Shown piece by piece: positions 1-6,518 of a stretch of DNA of 7,947 nucleotides. The notes below the pieces were generated by a model. That model saw nothing but the letters and a program-made list of their open reading frames with translations. It was not told where the DNA came from and did no database searches. The translations under genes and the position numbers were made by a program. Origin of the DNA: Halobacteriales archaeon (GTDB lineage Archaea > Halobacteriota > Halobacteria > Halobacteriales > Hikarchaeaceae). The stretch covers positions 1 through 7,947 of the forward strand of contig JAPYRM010000036.1 of NCBI GenBank assembly GCA_029941175.1, written 5' to 3'. Numbering within the stretch: position 1 is the first letter of the stretch; the number at the start of each line of letters is the position of its first letter.

Positions 1-1
1 A

Positions 2-826
2 CACATAGCAATAGAAGCTCACGTGAACCCTGGTGATAAAATATTGATACCAGACCCTGGATTTGTCTCCTATCGTGCACTTACCCATATATCTGGTGGG
101 ATCCCCGTTCCTATCGGCTTGCGCGAGGATTTGACTATGGATCCCTCTTCCATAGAGAATGCTATCTCTGAAGATGTAGTTGCGTTTATCATTAACTCTC
201 CTGGAAACCCAACTGGTGGTGTCCAATCAAAATCTGATATGAAGGAATTTGCTAGAATTGCAGATGATTATGATATTCTTTGCATCTCTGATGAAGTCTA
301 TGAACATTTCGTGTTTGAAGGGACGCATAGATCTCCCATGGAATTTTCAAAGTCCGATAATGTTCTTATAGTCAACACGTGCTCCAAATCTTACTCTATG
401 ACTGGGTGGCGATTAGGATGGGTTGCTGGATCTCAAGAGAGAATCGATAAAATGCTTCGAATTCATCAATACGCTCAAGCCTGTGCTAGCGCTGTATCTC
501 AACACGCCGCGGTAGCGGCTCTAACCGGGCCTCAGGATTCTCTCCTCGAAATGGTAGGTGTATTCAAACAAAGGCGCGACATCCTCATTGATGGACTTAT
601 TGACATGGGATTAGACGTCCCTATCCCCAAAGGGGCATTCTACGCTTTCCCTACCGTCCCACCTGGCTGGATTGATGGTGTTCTTAGTCACGATGTAATC
701 GTCATTCCCGGAAGTGCTTTCGGAGATCTAGGCAGTGGGTGTGCTAGAATCGCCTATACTGCCAGCATAGACCAACTTGAAACAGCTATAGACATTATGC
801 GTCAAGTCACTCGCTCTCTCAATTAA
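2..826 (+). CDS. Class I/II PLP-dependent aminotransferase (aspartate aminotransferase-like), 5' end missing
   Basis: This is the C-terminal part, about 275 codons, of a fold-type I aminotransferase. Such enzymes are normally about 370-400 residues and transfer an amino group between an amino acid and a 2-oxo acid using pyridoxal phosphate in the cytoplasm. The frame is open to the window edge, and the residues before the GTG at position 23 continue the family pattern (NPGDKILIPDPGF), so that GTG is internal rather than the start. Counting from position 23, visible motifs are NPTG at residues 62-65, DEVYE at 90-94 and the PLP-lysine motif SKSYSMTGWRLGW with the Schiff-base lysine at residue 122 (bases 386-388). 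The late GCARIAYTAS carries the probable carboxylate-binding arginine at residue 242. Substrate cannot be fixed from this; aspartate or another amino acid is possible, and a HisC-type role is less likely. The stop codon overlaps that of the next, convergent gene. Confidence 0.93.
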   Translation, partial: HIAIEAHVNPGDKILIPDPGFVSYRALTHISGGIPVPIGLREDLTMDPSSIENAISEDVVAFIINSPGNPTGGVQSKSDMKEFARIADDYDILCISDEVYEHFVFEGTHRSPMEFSKSDNVLIVNTCSKSYSMTGWRLGWVAGSQERIDKMLRIHQYAQACASAVSQHAAVAALTGPQDSLLEMVGVFKQRRDILIDGLIDMGLDVPIPKGAFYAFPTVPPGWIDGVLSHDVIVIPGSAFGDLGSGCARIAYTASIDQLETAIDIMRQVTRSLN

Positions 827-1140
827 TTTACCCTTTGATCGTATTCCTCTTCAGCCTTCTGTGCAATTTTATTCAACATCCCTTCAAACATCACGCCGCG
901 TATTGGCAACAAACCATACCAATATACTAGTCCTAACATACTCTTCGGGTCAAATTCTACCGTTCGCCGTATAATCGCTCCTTTACCTTTTGGTTCTATC
1001 TCAAATTCTAGCCAAGCATGACCTGGAAGTTTGAATTCTTCTTTGAACCTCACTCTTCTATTCTTCCTTTTGAATAAACAGACTGTTTCTTTCCCAATCA
1101 GGCCACTCTCAGTTTTACAATAACAAGGGTCTTTTACCAA
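823..1140 (-). CDS. Small DUF2867-domain protein, possibly a truncated relative of SDR-DUF2867 proteins
   Basis: The predicted 105-residue protein matches, from memory, the C-terminal half of DUF2867. Key stretches are KLPGHAWLEFEIEPKGKG (about 38-55), TVEFDPKSMLGLVYWYGLLP (60-79) and MFEGMLNKIAQKAEE (about 84-98). In bacteria this domain usually sits at the end of a longer NAD(P)-binding SDR-like protein; no Rossmann part is present here. Its function is unknown. The start is uncertain. An in-frame TAG lies 12 bases upstream, no ATG is available, and the TTG at 1138-1140 is only one base after a GGGGAGG, too close for ordinary Shine-Dalgarno use. The gene may therefore be a remnant or start unusually, although the frame is intact and the conserved core is undamaged. 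It converges on the aminotransferase, and its 5' end overlaps the likely promoter of the EMC6-like gene. Confidence 0.72.
   Translation of the reverse strand: MVKDPCYCKTESGLIGKETVCLFKRKNRRVRFKEEFKLPGHAWLEFEIEPKGKGAIIRRTVEFDPKSMLGLVYWYGLLPIRGVMFEGMLNKIAQKAEEEYDQRVN
1130..1137 (+). promoter_or_regulatory. Possible TATA box for the EMC6-like/RLI pair
   Basis: TCTTTTAC is centred about 26 bases before the ATG at 1160, where an archaeal TATA box would sit for a leaderless transcript. It is a weak match and lies inside the 5' end of the opposite-strand DUF2867 gene. Confidence 0.3.
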
Positions 1141-1159
1141 TCCTCCCCTGAACTAATCC

Positions 1160-1468
1160 ATGACACTCTCCAAAAGAGAAGCCAAAAGAAAAGCCCACCT
1201 CCGAAGTCTCCGTGCAACAGGAACTTCCACCATTGTAGGGATAGTGGCTGCTCTGATTACTCATCTCCTCTCAAGTGGACCCCTTGATCTTGTAATCTCC
1301 ATACCTATTCTACTTGCAAGTTTATTTTTGGGATTGGGAATTATGCAATTACTTGGAGTGGATGTTTCAGCATTCACCAAGAAAGATCACTTTTACGTGT
1401 CTTTTATGACATTCACAATGTGGTTTGTCACTTGGACTCTTCTCTTAACCGCTAATGTGTCCTTTTAA
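1160..1468 (+). CDS. EMC6-like small membrane protein
   Basis: This is a 102-residue integral membrane protein. It has a basic cytoplasmic-looking N-terminus (KREAKRKAHLRSLR, residues 5-18) followed by three hydrophobic segments at about 22-40, 43-66 and 79-99. The last segment, with FYVSFMTFTMWFVTWTLLLT following a KKD, matches the archaeal EMC6-like family as I remember it. Eukaryotic EMC6 is a core subunit of the ER membrane protein complex, an insertase related to the Oxa1/YidC group; the archaeal protein's role is inferred from this and not established. An in-frame TAA lies one codon before the ATG, so this start is the only ATG available. RLI follows after two bases, so the two are almost certainly co-transcribed. 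That pairing suggests a link between ribosomes and membrane insertion but does not prove one. Confidence 0.8.
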   Translation: MTLSKREAKRKAHLRSLRATGTSTIVGIVAALITHLLSSGPLDLVISIPILLASLFLGLGIMQLLGVDVSAFTKKDHFYVSFMTFTMWFVTWTLLLTANVSF

Positions 1469-1470
1469 TC

Positions 1471-3303
1471 ATGGCAAAAAAATCGATTGCAGTTGTTAAT
1501 TTGGACCATTGTCAACCTGACAGATGCAATTACGAATGTGCCAATTACTGTCCTCCAAACCGCACAGGTAAAGATTGCATAGTCGCACGTGGAGATTTTT
1601 ACGACTCCGATGATCTTTTTGTCGGGCGTCCTGAGCAGATCAGAATCTCCGAAGATATCTGTCTAGGTGAAAAATGTGGAATCTGTGTAAAACGATGCCC
1701 ATTCGACGCAATAGAAATTATAAATTTACCTAGTGAGCTCGACGAATCTCCTATCCATCGATATGGGGAAAATACATTTGTATTGTATGGACTTCCTGCT
1801 CCCAAATCTGGAAATGTTATCGGTCTTCTTGGCCCAAATGGGATTGGGAAGACAACTTCGATAAAGGTCCTTTCTGGAAGTATAGTCCCCAACCTAGGTG
1901 ATTATTCTTCCCCCGCTACTTTTGAGTCGGCTATTTCTAACTATAAGGGTACCTCCCTTCAAAATTATCTAGAAAAACTCCAAGAAGAATCAATTAACGT
2001 GGCCCATAAACCCCAATATGTCGAGTCCATTCCACATGCATTCGAAGGTACCGCTCGTAACCTACTAGAAAATGTAGATGAAAGAGGTGCTCTTGACAAC
2101 TTAATCGAGGAATTATCACTCAAACCTATCTTGGAAAATGACATCAAGGCCCTCTCCGGAGGTGAACTCCAACGAGTCGCACTTGCTGCAACTTTGGCCC
2201 GGGATGCAGATTTTTATTTTCTGGATGAAATCACTCCTTACCTCGACATACGACAACGAATTGTAGCTGCAAATGTTATTCGAAATCTAGCCACCTCTGA
2301 AAATCGATCCATACTAGTCGTTGAACACGATCTAGCCATTTTGGATCTAATAGCAGATTCTATCCACATAGCGTATGGGGTGGCGGGTGCCTTCGGAGTT
2401 GTCACCGATATAAAATCCACACGAAATGGGATTAATGAATATCTATCTGGTTTTCTAAAAAATGAAAATATGCGTGTCAGACCCCGGAGTATAACATTCG
2501 ACCAACGAGCCCCTAAAACCAACATAGAAACAGAACCTCTCCTTTCTTATCCTCTTATCGAAATGACCTACGAAACGGGATTTTCTTTAACAGTCAAACC
2601 CGGTGTTATTAATCAGCACGAAGTTCTCGGTGTTGTTGGTCCCAACGGAATTGGTAAATCCACCTTTGCCAACATACTCGCAGGAGAACAAAACACCGAT
2701 TCCTTCCCTCTTGATTCTAGCGTGTCTATTTCCTACAAGCCTCAATACTTGCCCCCCGATGAATCCACCCGAGTAGATACTTATTTAGCCAAAATAACGT
2801 CTGATTTTGGTACTTCTTATTGGACCACTGAGATTGCTTTGCCATTACAACTAGATAAGATCATGAGCCAAAATCTTTTAGATCTATCCGGTGGGGAACG
2901 ACAGAGAGTCGCAATAGCAGCTTGCCTATCTACCAACGCAGATCTTTATCTTTTAGACGAACCTTCTGCCCACCTAGACGTTGAACAACGCTCCCAAGCC
3001 ACCCGGGCAATTCGAAGATTCGCAGAACATACTGGTGCATCTGTTATGGTAATCGACCACGACATCTATATGTTAGATCTTTTGGTCAATCGACTCTTGG
3101 TCTTCAGTGGTACTTCTTCTAAATCCGGAACCGCAAGTGCTCCTACGGATATGAGAACCGGGATGAATGAATTCCTTTCTAATCTTGGAATCACTTTCCG
3201 GAGAGATGAACGAACCCAACGCCCTAGATTCAATAAACCAGGCAGTCAAAAAGATAAAGAACAAATAAAATCTGGAGAGTATTATTATCTGCCTGCGGGG
3301 TAA
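1471..3303 (+). CDS. rli: ABCE1/RLI ribosome-recycling ATPase
   Basis: The 610-residue cytoplasmic protein has the full ABCE1 layout. ABCE1 splits ribosomes after termination and takes part in initiation, working with aRF1 or Pelota. Two N-terminal 4Fe-4S clusters are visible: Cys14, 19, 23 and 27, then Cys64, 69, 72 and 76. Nucleotide-binding domain 1 has Walker A GPNGIGKTT (121-129), signature LSGGE (228-232), Walker B ending LDEITPYLD (251-259) and the switch histidine in VVEHD (H286). Domain 2 has GPNGIGKST (390-398), LSGGE (472-476), LLDEPSAHLD (494-503) and VIDHD (H530). The C-terminus ends in GEYYYLP, like haloarchaeal RLI. The second cluster has C-x4-C spacing where most RLIs have C-x2-C; I recall the same insertion in haloarchaea. 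No Shine-Dalgarno is visible, so translation probably depends on coupling to the EMC6-like gene two bases upstream. Confidence 0.98.
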   Translation: MAKKSIAVVNLDHCQPDRCNYECANYCPPNRTGKDCIVARGDFYDSDDLFVGRPEQIRISEDICLGEKCGICVKRCPFDAIEIINLPSELDESPIHRYGENTFVLYGLPAPKSGNVIGLLGPNGIGKTTSIKVLSGSIVPNLGDYSSPATFESAISNYKGTSLQNYLEKLQEESINVAHKPQYVESIPHAFEGTARNLLENVDERGALDNLIEELSLKPILENDIKALSGGELQRVALAATLARDADFYFLDEITPYLDIRQRIVAANVIRNLATSENRSILVVEHDLAILDLIADSIHIAYGVAGAFGVVTDIKSTRNGINEYLSGFLKNENMRVRPRSITFDQRAPKTNIETEPLLSYPLIEMTYETGFSLTVKPGVINQHEVLGVVGPNGIGKSTFANILAGEQNTDSFPLDSSVSISYKPQYLPPDESTRVDTYLAKITSDFGTSYWTTEIALPLQLDKIMSQNLLDLSGGERQRVAIAACLSTNADLYLLDEPSAHLDVEQRSQATRAIRRFAEHTGASVMVIDHDIYMLDLLVNRLLVFSGTSSKSGTASAPTDMRTGMNEFLSNLGITFRRDERTQRPRFNKPGSQKDKEQIKSGEYYYLPAG

Positions 3304-3338
3304 TTCCTCTTATCTACTCCCTGCTACCCCTGCCACTT
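3304..3338 (+). terminator. Pyrimidine-rich tract between convergent RLI and archaemetzincin genes
   Basis: The 35 bases between the two stop codons are almost all C and T on the + strand. They include two near copies of CTAC(T)CCCTGC at about 3315-3334. Archaeal transcription often ends in pyrimidine or T-rich tracts, so this may terminate RLI transcripts. There is no hairpin and no long T run, so the call is tentative. Confidence 0.35.
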
Positions 3339-3860
3339 CTAATCTAGTTCTCGTCTACAAGGTCCACAAAGATACTCATCCTTTCGATCAACATCTAGAA
3401 CTGTAGGAGAAAATGACATGACGCATCTATTATTGCTACAGTGTTCTAGACCCAGCGTATGGCCAACTTCGTGTATTACTTCTTTTCTTACTCTTCCAAC
3501 GAATACCTCTTCCTCAGTCTTGTTTGAAAATTCCCTTTGAGTCTGACTTTTTAATCTATAAGTCGATATCACACAAGCTTTCCCACCTAGATATGCTAAG
3601 CCAAACACATAGTTTCTTCCCGTATAATACATATCTTCATTTGTTATAACCACAATTTTATCCGCATTTCCCATATGCGCAATGAATTCTAGGAGGCCTT
3701 CGGCCCGATACTGCTCCCTCGATTTATCATATAACACCTGTGGTATTTGTTTTGCCTCTTGAACTGATACCTCAACCCCATAAACATTCCTCAACGCCGA
3801 AGATACCTCTCGCTTAATAGCCGCTTCTATACTTCCGAGCGGTATTATTTCGACGAGCAT
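3339..3860 (-). CDS. amzA: Archaemetzincin zinc metalloprotease
   Basis: This encodes a small metzincin-clan zinc peptidase. The active-site motif HEVGHTLGLEH is present, followed directly by the archaemetzincin cysteines: a CSNNRC pair, then a Met-turn-like MSFSP, then CGPC near the end. The three histidines and glutamate bind and activate the catalytic zinc, and the four cysteines bind a second, structural zinc. The frame is open from an ATG at 3885-3887 (182 residues), but I prefer the second ATG at 3858-3860 (173 residues). It gives MLVEIIPLG, which matches how family members begin, and a TTTATGC box lies 27 bases upstream. No signal peptide is visible, so the protein should be cytoplasmic. 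Physiological substrates of archaemetzincins are unknown. The gene converges on RLI and is divergent from UPF0146. Confidence 0.95.
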   Translation of the reverse strand: MLVEIIPLGSIEAAIKREVSSALRNVYGVEVSVQEAKQIPQVLYDKSREQYRAEGLLEFIAHMGNADKIVVITNEDMYYTGRNYVFGLAYLGGKACVISTYRLKSQTQREFSNKTEEEVFVGRVRKEVIHEVGHTLGLEHCSNNRCVMSFSPTVLDVDRKDEYLCGPCRRELD

Positions 3861-3867
3861 ACGAAGA

Positions 3868-3877
3868 ACATATGAAC
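3868..3877 (+). promoter_or_regulatory. TATA box for UPF0146 gene
   Basis: ACATATGAAC is centred about 27 bases before the GTG at 3900. It is preceded by CGAAGA (3862-3867), which resembles an archaeal B recognition element. The box lies on the far side of the archaemetzincin box, so the two divergent promoters cross. Confidence 0.48.
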
Positions 3878-3883
3878 ACCGGG

Positions 3884-3890
3884 GCATAAA
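3884..3890 (-). promoter_or_regulatory. TATA box for archaemetzincin
   Basis: Read on the - strand this is TTTATGC, centred 27 bases upstream of the preferred ATG at 3858-3860. That spacing suits a leaderless archaeal transcript and supports the shorter start. The longer start at 3887 would place the box inside the coding sequence. Confidence 0.5.
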
Positions 3891-3899
3891 CTTCTCGAC

Positions 3900-4286
3900 G
3901 TGAGTCCTAATTCAACAACCTCTCTGCTCGATATTCTTAGCCCATTCAAAAGGTTAATTGAAGTCGGAATAGGCTCTAGAATTGATATAGCCCACACTCT
4001 TTCTGAAAGCAGAAATGTGGTGGCCACCGATATCCACCCGTGTGAAATCCCCAAAGAAATCCAATTTTTTCTCGACGATATATGCAATCCCACTCTAGAA
4101 ATATATTATAAAGCAGACATCATTTATGCATTAAATCTGCCCTCCGAATTACACCGACCCACTCTTGATGTCGCCTCACAGGTCGGATCCAAGTTTCTCT
4201 TTACAACACTGGGAAACGATTTTCCAGAAATATCTGTTCAAATTGAAACAATCCCGGGAGAAACTATCTACTGGGCATTGGAATAA
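3900..4286 (+). CDS. UPF0146 family protein (SAM-methyltransferase-like fold, function unknown)
   Basis: The 128-residue protein matches the UPF0146 family of euryarchaea. It has a short Rossmann-like methyltransferase pattern: LIEVGIGSRIDIA (residues 19-31) resembles a nucleotide-binding glycine loop, VVATDIHP (40-47) resembles the acidic end of the second strand, and FFLDDICNP (56-64) and ADIIYALNLPSEL (72-84) follow. The family is about half the size of a full methyltransferase and no activity is established. Translation is called from GTG at 3900; there is no Shine-Dalgarno, but a TATA-like box sits about 27 bases upstream, consistent with a leaderless mRNA. It is followed after 42 bases by the HAD phosphatase gene, which may be transcribed with it or from its own promoter. 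Confidence 0.88.
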   Translation: MSPNSTTSLLDILSPFKRLIEVGIGSRIDIAHTLSESRNVVATDIHPCEIPKEIQFFLDDICNPTLEIYYKADIIYALNLPSELHRPTLDVASQVGSKFLFTTLGNDFPEISVQIETIPGETIYWALE

Positions 4287-4298
4287 AAATCACAAACT

Positions 4299-4314
4299 CT
4301 TACATCTATAAGAA
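4299..4314 (+). promoter_or_regulatory. Possible TATA region for the HAD phosphatase gene
   Basis: The A/T-rich stretch contains TATAAGAA (4307-4314), about 19 bases before the GTG at 4329, and a less good ACATCTAT (4302-4309) nearer the usual distance. Either could support a leaderless transcript; the spacing of the better match is short. Confidence 0.3.
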
Positions 4315-4328
4315 ACCTCTCTGCGTTC

Positions 4329-5189
4329 GTGCAAGTAGATTCGATCATTCTCGATATAGATGGAGTTCTGGTGGATGTATCGGAGTCTTATAGGCGAGCT
4401 ATCGCAGATACAATTGAAAGTCTTAGTGGCGAAGAATTCTCTCCTAAACTAATTCAGTTACTAAAAAATGCCGGTGGTTTTAACGACGATTGGGAACTAA
4501 CCGACGCCGGAATATTGTGCACACTCGCAAAACGTCATGGTTACTCTGACGATTTCATATCTTTAATCCAAAAAATAGATGACAATGGAGGGGGTCTACT
4601 CACTACCAAAAAAATAATTTCTGAAGCAATAGGATCTGCTGCAGAAGACGAATGGGATCCCCAAGCCGTACGGTCCATGTTTCAATCTCTCTATCTAGGT
4701 AGGGAAAAATTCCTTGAATGTTTTCAACACGAACCTATTGTTGATGTACCTGGCTATTACCTCTCTGAAGAAAACATCATTTCCGAACACGTGGTTGATC
4801 AATTCCTAAATCAATTCAATGTTGGAATCCTTACTGGTAGACCCCTTTTCGAGGCACATATGGCTCTTAAAAGTATAGGGATCAATATTCCTTCTACTCA
4901 TATGGTGACAATGGAAAACTCTCCCCTAAAAAAACCTCACCCAGATGGACTCCTCACCCTAGCCGAAGAACTGAATTCTTCTTCTCTAGTTTTCGTAGGA
5001 GATACACTTGATGATATCAAAACCGTAGTGAATGCTAAAAAAGCTGACCCATCTCGAAACTATCGTGGCGTTGGAGTTCTAACCGGTGGGCTTTCAGGAA
5101 ACTCTGGAAAAAAAATGTTTGAAGAAAACGGGGCAGTTGCTGTCATCTCCACCATCAACGATTTGCCAGAACTTCTATCGGAATTTTAA
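4329..5189 (+). CDS. HAD subfamily IA phosphatase, TIGR01548-type
   Basis: The 286-residue protein carries all four HAD motifs. Motif I is LDIDGVLVD with nucleophile Asp9 and acid/base Asp11. Motif II is ILTGR with Thr169, motif III is KKPHPDG with Lys202, and motif IV is GDTLDD (224-229). The long helical cap between motifs I and II marks subfamily IA, and GGFNDDWELT (49-58) is typical of the TIGR01548 clade that I know from haloarchaea, cyanobacteria and some protists. It should remove phosphate from a small molecule in the cytoplasm; the substrate is not known. Histidinol phosphate is a reasonable candidate because hisE lies in the same region, but that is inference. The start is GTG at 4329, with no Shine-Dalgarno. 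The likeliest alternative role is general phosphoglycolate-type house-cleaning. Confidence 0.9.
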   Translation: MQVDSIILDIDGVLVDVSESYRRAIADTIESLSGEEFSPKLIQLLKNAGGFNDDWELTDAGILCTLAKRHGYSDDFISLIQKIDDNGGGLLTTKKIISEAIGSAAEDEWDPQAVRSMFQSLYLGREKFLECFQHEPIVDVPGYYLSEENIISEHVVDQFLNQFNVGILTGRPLFEAHMALKSIGINIPSTHMVTMENSPLKKPHPDGLLTLAEELNSSSLVFVGDTLDDIKTVVNAKKADPSRNYRGVGVLTGGLSGNSGKKMFEENGAVAVISTINDLPELLSEF

Positions 5190-5254
5190 ATCACTTTGCC
5201 TTCTGAAAAAATTAAAATCGGTGGGTCCATATCCCTTGCTTTTTTAGTTATTAT

Positions 5255-5929
5255 GTGATAATTACATTAATAGGTGGCACTGGGGATATCGGAGAGGGTT
5301 TAGCTCTCCGTTGGGCCCATGATACTACCCATGAAGTACGAATCGGATCTCGAAATCCTCAAAAAGGAATTGACAGTGCAAAGAAATATGAGCTAGAACT
5401 TTCTAACCGTGGACAGGAACGAACAGTTCTCGGTGGGGGCAATCGCGAAATGACTACTGGGGCAGATATTGTTGTCCTTTCTGTACCTCCATACTATATT
5501 GTAGACACAATCAAATCTATAACCGATGCTATCTCTCCTGGGTCGATTCTAGTCAGCCCTGCAGTTGGATTAAAACGTGGTGATGATGGAAATTTCTACT
5601 CTTCTCCCCCTCCTTCTAGTCGAAGCGTTACTGAACATGCAGCAAACGCCTCTCCAGTTGGTGTCCCCCTCATAGGGGCCTTCCACACACTTCCGGCCCA
5701 CCGCTTATCCGATCTAGACGCCCCCTTGAATTTTGACACTCTTATTGTTGGGGATGATACTGCGGCTAAACAGACTATTATTCAAATTTCCAATGAAATC
5801 AATGGTTTACGAGCCGTTGATGCTGGTGCCCTCTCCAACTCTGCAGAAGTCGAAGGAATCACTCCCGTACTCCTCAACATATCCAAATCCAACAAAGATA
5901 TGAGCGAACTAGGTGTCGAATTCAAGTAA
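5255..5929 (+). CDS. npdG: F420H2:NADP oxidoreductase (NADPH-dependent F420 reductase)
   Basis: The 224-residue enzyme passes hydride between reduced coenzyme F420 and NADP in the cytoplasm. The N-terminal Rossmann motif is LIGGTGDIGEGLALRWA (residues 5-21), with IGSRNPQK (30-37) after the second strand as the expected NADP 2'-phosphate site. IVVLSVPP (72-79), IGAFHTLPAHRL (about 141-152) and the late VDAGALSNSAEVEGITPVLL are characteristic of the npdG/Fno family, and the length fits. It implies that the organism makes or takes up F420; no F420 synthesis gene is in the window. The start is GTG at 5255, which gives the usual MIITLIGGTG beginning. No Shine-Dalgarno is visible; CCATATCC at about 5227-5234 could be a weak TATA box. 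A convergent thioredoxin gene follows after 11 bases. Confidence 0.95.
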   Translation: MIITLIGGTGDIGEGLALRWAHDTTHEVRIGSRNPQKGIDSAKKYELELSNRGQERTVLGGGNREMTTGADIVVLSVPPYYIVDTIKSITDAISPGSILVSPAVGLKRGDDGNFYSSPPPSSRSVTEHAANASPVGVPLIGAFHTLPAHRLSDLDAPLNFDTLIVGDDTAAKQTIIQISNEINGLRAVDAGALSNSAEVEGITPVLLNISKSNKDMSELGVEFK

Positions 5930-5942
5930 AACTTTTATTTTC
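5930..5942 (+). terminator. T-rich terminator after npdG
   Basis: AACTTTTATTTT directly follows the npdG stop codon and runs into the end of the convergent thioredoxin gene. Short T runs without a hairpin are typical archaeal termination signals. Confidence 0.5.
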
Positions 5943-6210
5943 AATTACTATTTTGTTGGAATATACTTTCTAGATCTCCTTTTTGTGTAACTCCCACAAA
6001 TCTTGAAATCACTCCCTTTTCATCTTCAATAACAATCGTTGGTATTGACCTAACTTGGTACCTATTGGCAATATCTTGGTTAGTGTCTACATCTATTTTT
6101 TCAAAAATAACTTTCCCTTCCCATTCTTTTTCCAATTCTTCTAAAATAGGATCTTGCGTTTTGCACGGGCCACACCAATCTGCGTAGAAATCTTTTACAG
6201 TTATCGTCAT
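5941..6210 (-). CDS. trxA: Thioredoxin
   Basis: The 89-residue cytoplasmic disulfide reductase has the classic active site WCGPC at residues 12-16, with Cys13 and Cys16 as the redox pair. The cis-proline loop is SIPT (Pro57) and a glycine turn in FVGVTQ (71-76) follows. The protein lacks the first strand and helix of a 105-residue bacterial thioredoxin, starting directly with MTITVKDFYADWCGPC, but I recall haloarchaeal short thioredoxins of this size and beginning, so it is probably complete. Its reductase partner is not in the window; an F420- or NADPH-linked reductase is possible, and npdG is the convergent neighbour. The ATG at 6208-6210 is clear. CTTATT (about 6242-6247 read on the - strand) is a weak TATA candidate some 34 bases upstream. 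It is divergent from Sec61-beta. Confidence 0.95.
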   Translation of the reverse strand: MTITVKDFYADWCGPCKTQDPILEELEKEWEGKVIFEKIDVDTNQDIANRYQVRSIPTIVIEDEKGVISRFVGVTQKGDLESIFQQNSN

Positions 6211-6284
6211 TTACCTAACCTTGGCTAATGCTCTCCCCCTCAATAAGGATTTCTTACCCCTGCCAAACTCCGATCTGCCCGTGC

Positions 6285-6298
6285 CGAAAGGTTTAGGC
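6285..6298 (+). promoter_or_regulatory. BRE and TATA box for Sec61-beta
   Basis: CGAAAG (6285-6290) resembles a B recognition element and is followed by GTTTAGGC (6291-6298) as the TATA box. Its centre is about 20 bases before the first ATG (6315) and 26 before the second in-frame ATG (6321), so the second could be the true leaderless start. The 104-base gap between thioredoxin and Sec61-beta holds nothing else I can name. Confidence 0.45.
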
Positions 6299-6314
6299 TA
6301 GTTGAATCCAATCC

Positions 6315-6482
6315 ATGTATATGAAAAAACAAAAAAGCTCGGGTGGACTTCAATCGAGCGCGGGATTAGTTCGTTACTTCGATGCCGAATCCAAGAATGC
6401 AATCTATATGGACCCAAAGACTGCACTGGCAATTTGCATCGTGTTCGGCCTTGGAATCTTAGTGCTTAATTGGACTGTCTAA
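6315..6482 (+). CDS. Protein translocase subunit Sec61-beta
   Basis: This 55-codon gene encodes the small tail-anchored subunit of the SecYE-Sec61-beta translocon in the plasma membrane. Residues 8-26 contain [18 protein letters not shown], the conserved cytoplasmic motif of archaeal and eukaryotic Sec61-beta. MDPKTALAI (32-40) leads into a single membrane span at about 35-53 ending LVLNWTV. It is not related to bacterial SecG in sequence. A second ATG at residue 3 (6321-6323) could be the real start, being better placed relative to the promoter. pdxT follows after 36 bases, probably on the same transcript. Its small size means that annotation with a length cut-off would miss it. Confidence 0.93.
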   Translation: MYMKKQKSSGGLQSSAGLVRYFDAESKNAIYMDPKTALAICIVFGLGILVLNWTV

Positions 6483-6518
6483 CTCTTCCAATGACTTTTG
6501 GTTATTAACTAATCCTCA

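Noticed and set aside
23..25. GTG at 23 as the start of the aminotransferase
   Set aside because: The frame continues upstream to the window edge with residues that fit the family, and about 100 N-terminal residues of the family would be missing.
1599..3264. Four open frames on the - strand inside the RLI gene (1599-1892, 1965-2147, 2238-2525, 3073-3264)
   Set aside because: They are antisense to an unmistakable ABCE1 reading frame, and their translations show no domain pattern that I recognise.
3860..3887. Longer archaemetzincin start at the ATG 3885-3887
   Set aside because: The nine extra residues do not resemble family N-termini, and the TTTATGC box would fall inside the gene; the ATG at 3858-3860 fits better.
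3845..4093. Open frame on the - strand across the start of UPF0146
   Set aside because: It overlaps both the archaemetzincin 5' end and the conserved UPF0146 core, and its translation has no recognisable motif.
3325..6264. TACCCCTGCCA present at about 3325-3335 and 6254-6264
   Set aside because: An 11-base match within an 8-kb window in pyrimidine-rich spacers is expected by chance.
6211..6314. Possible small RNA or tRNA in the thioredoxin/Sec61-beta gap
   Set aside because: I found no cloverleaf, no conserved tRNA loop sequences and no strong hairpin; the Sec61-beta promoter explains the only clear signal.
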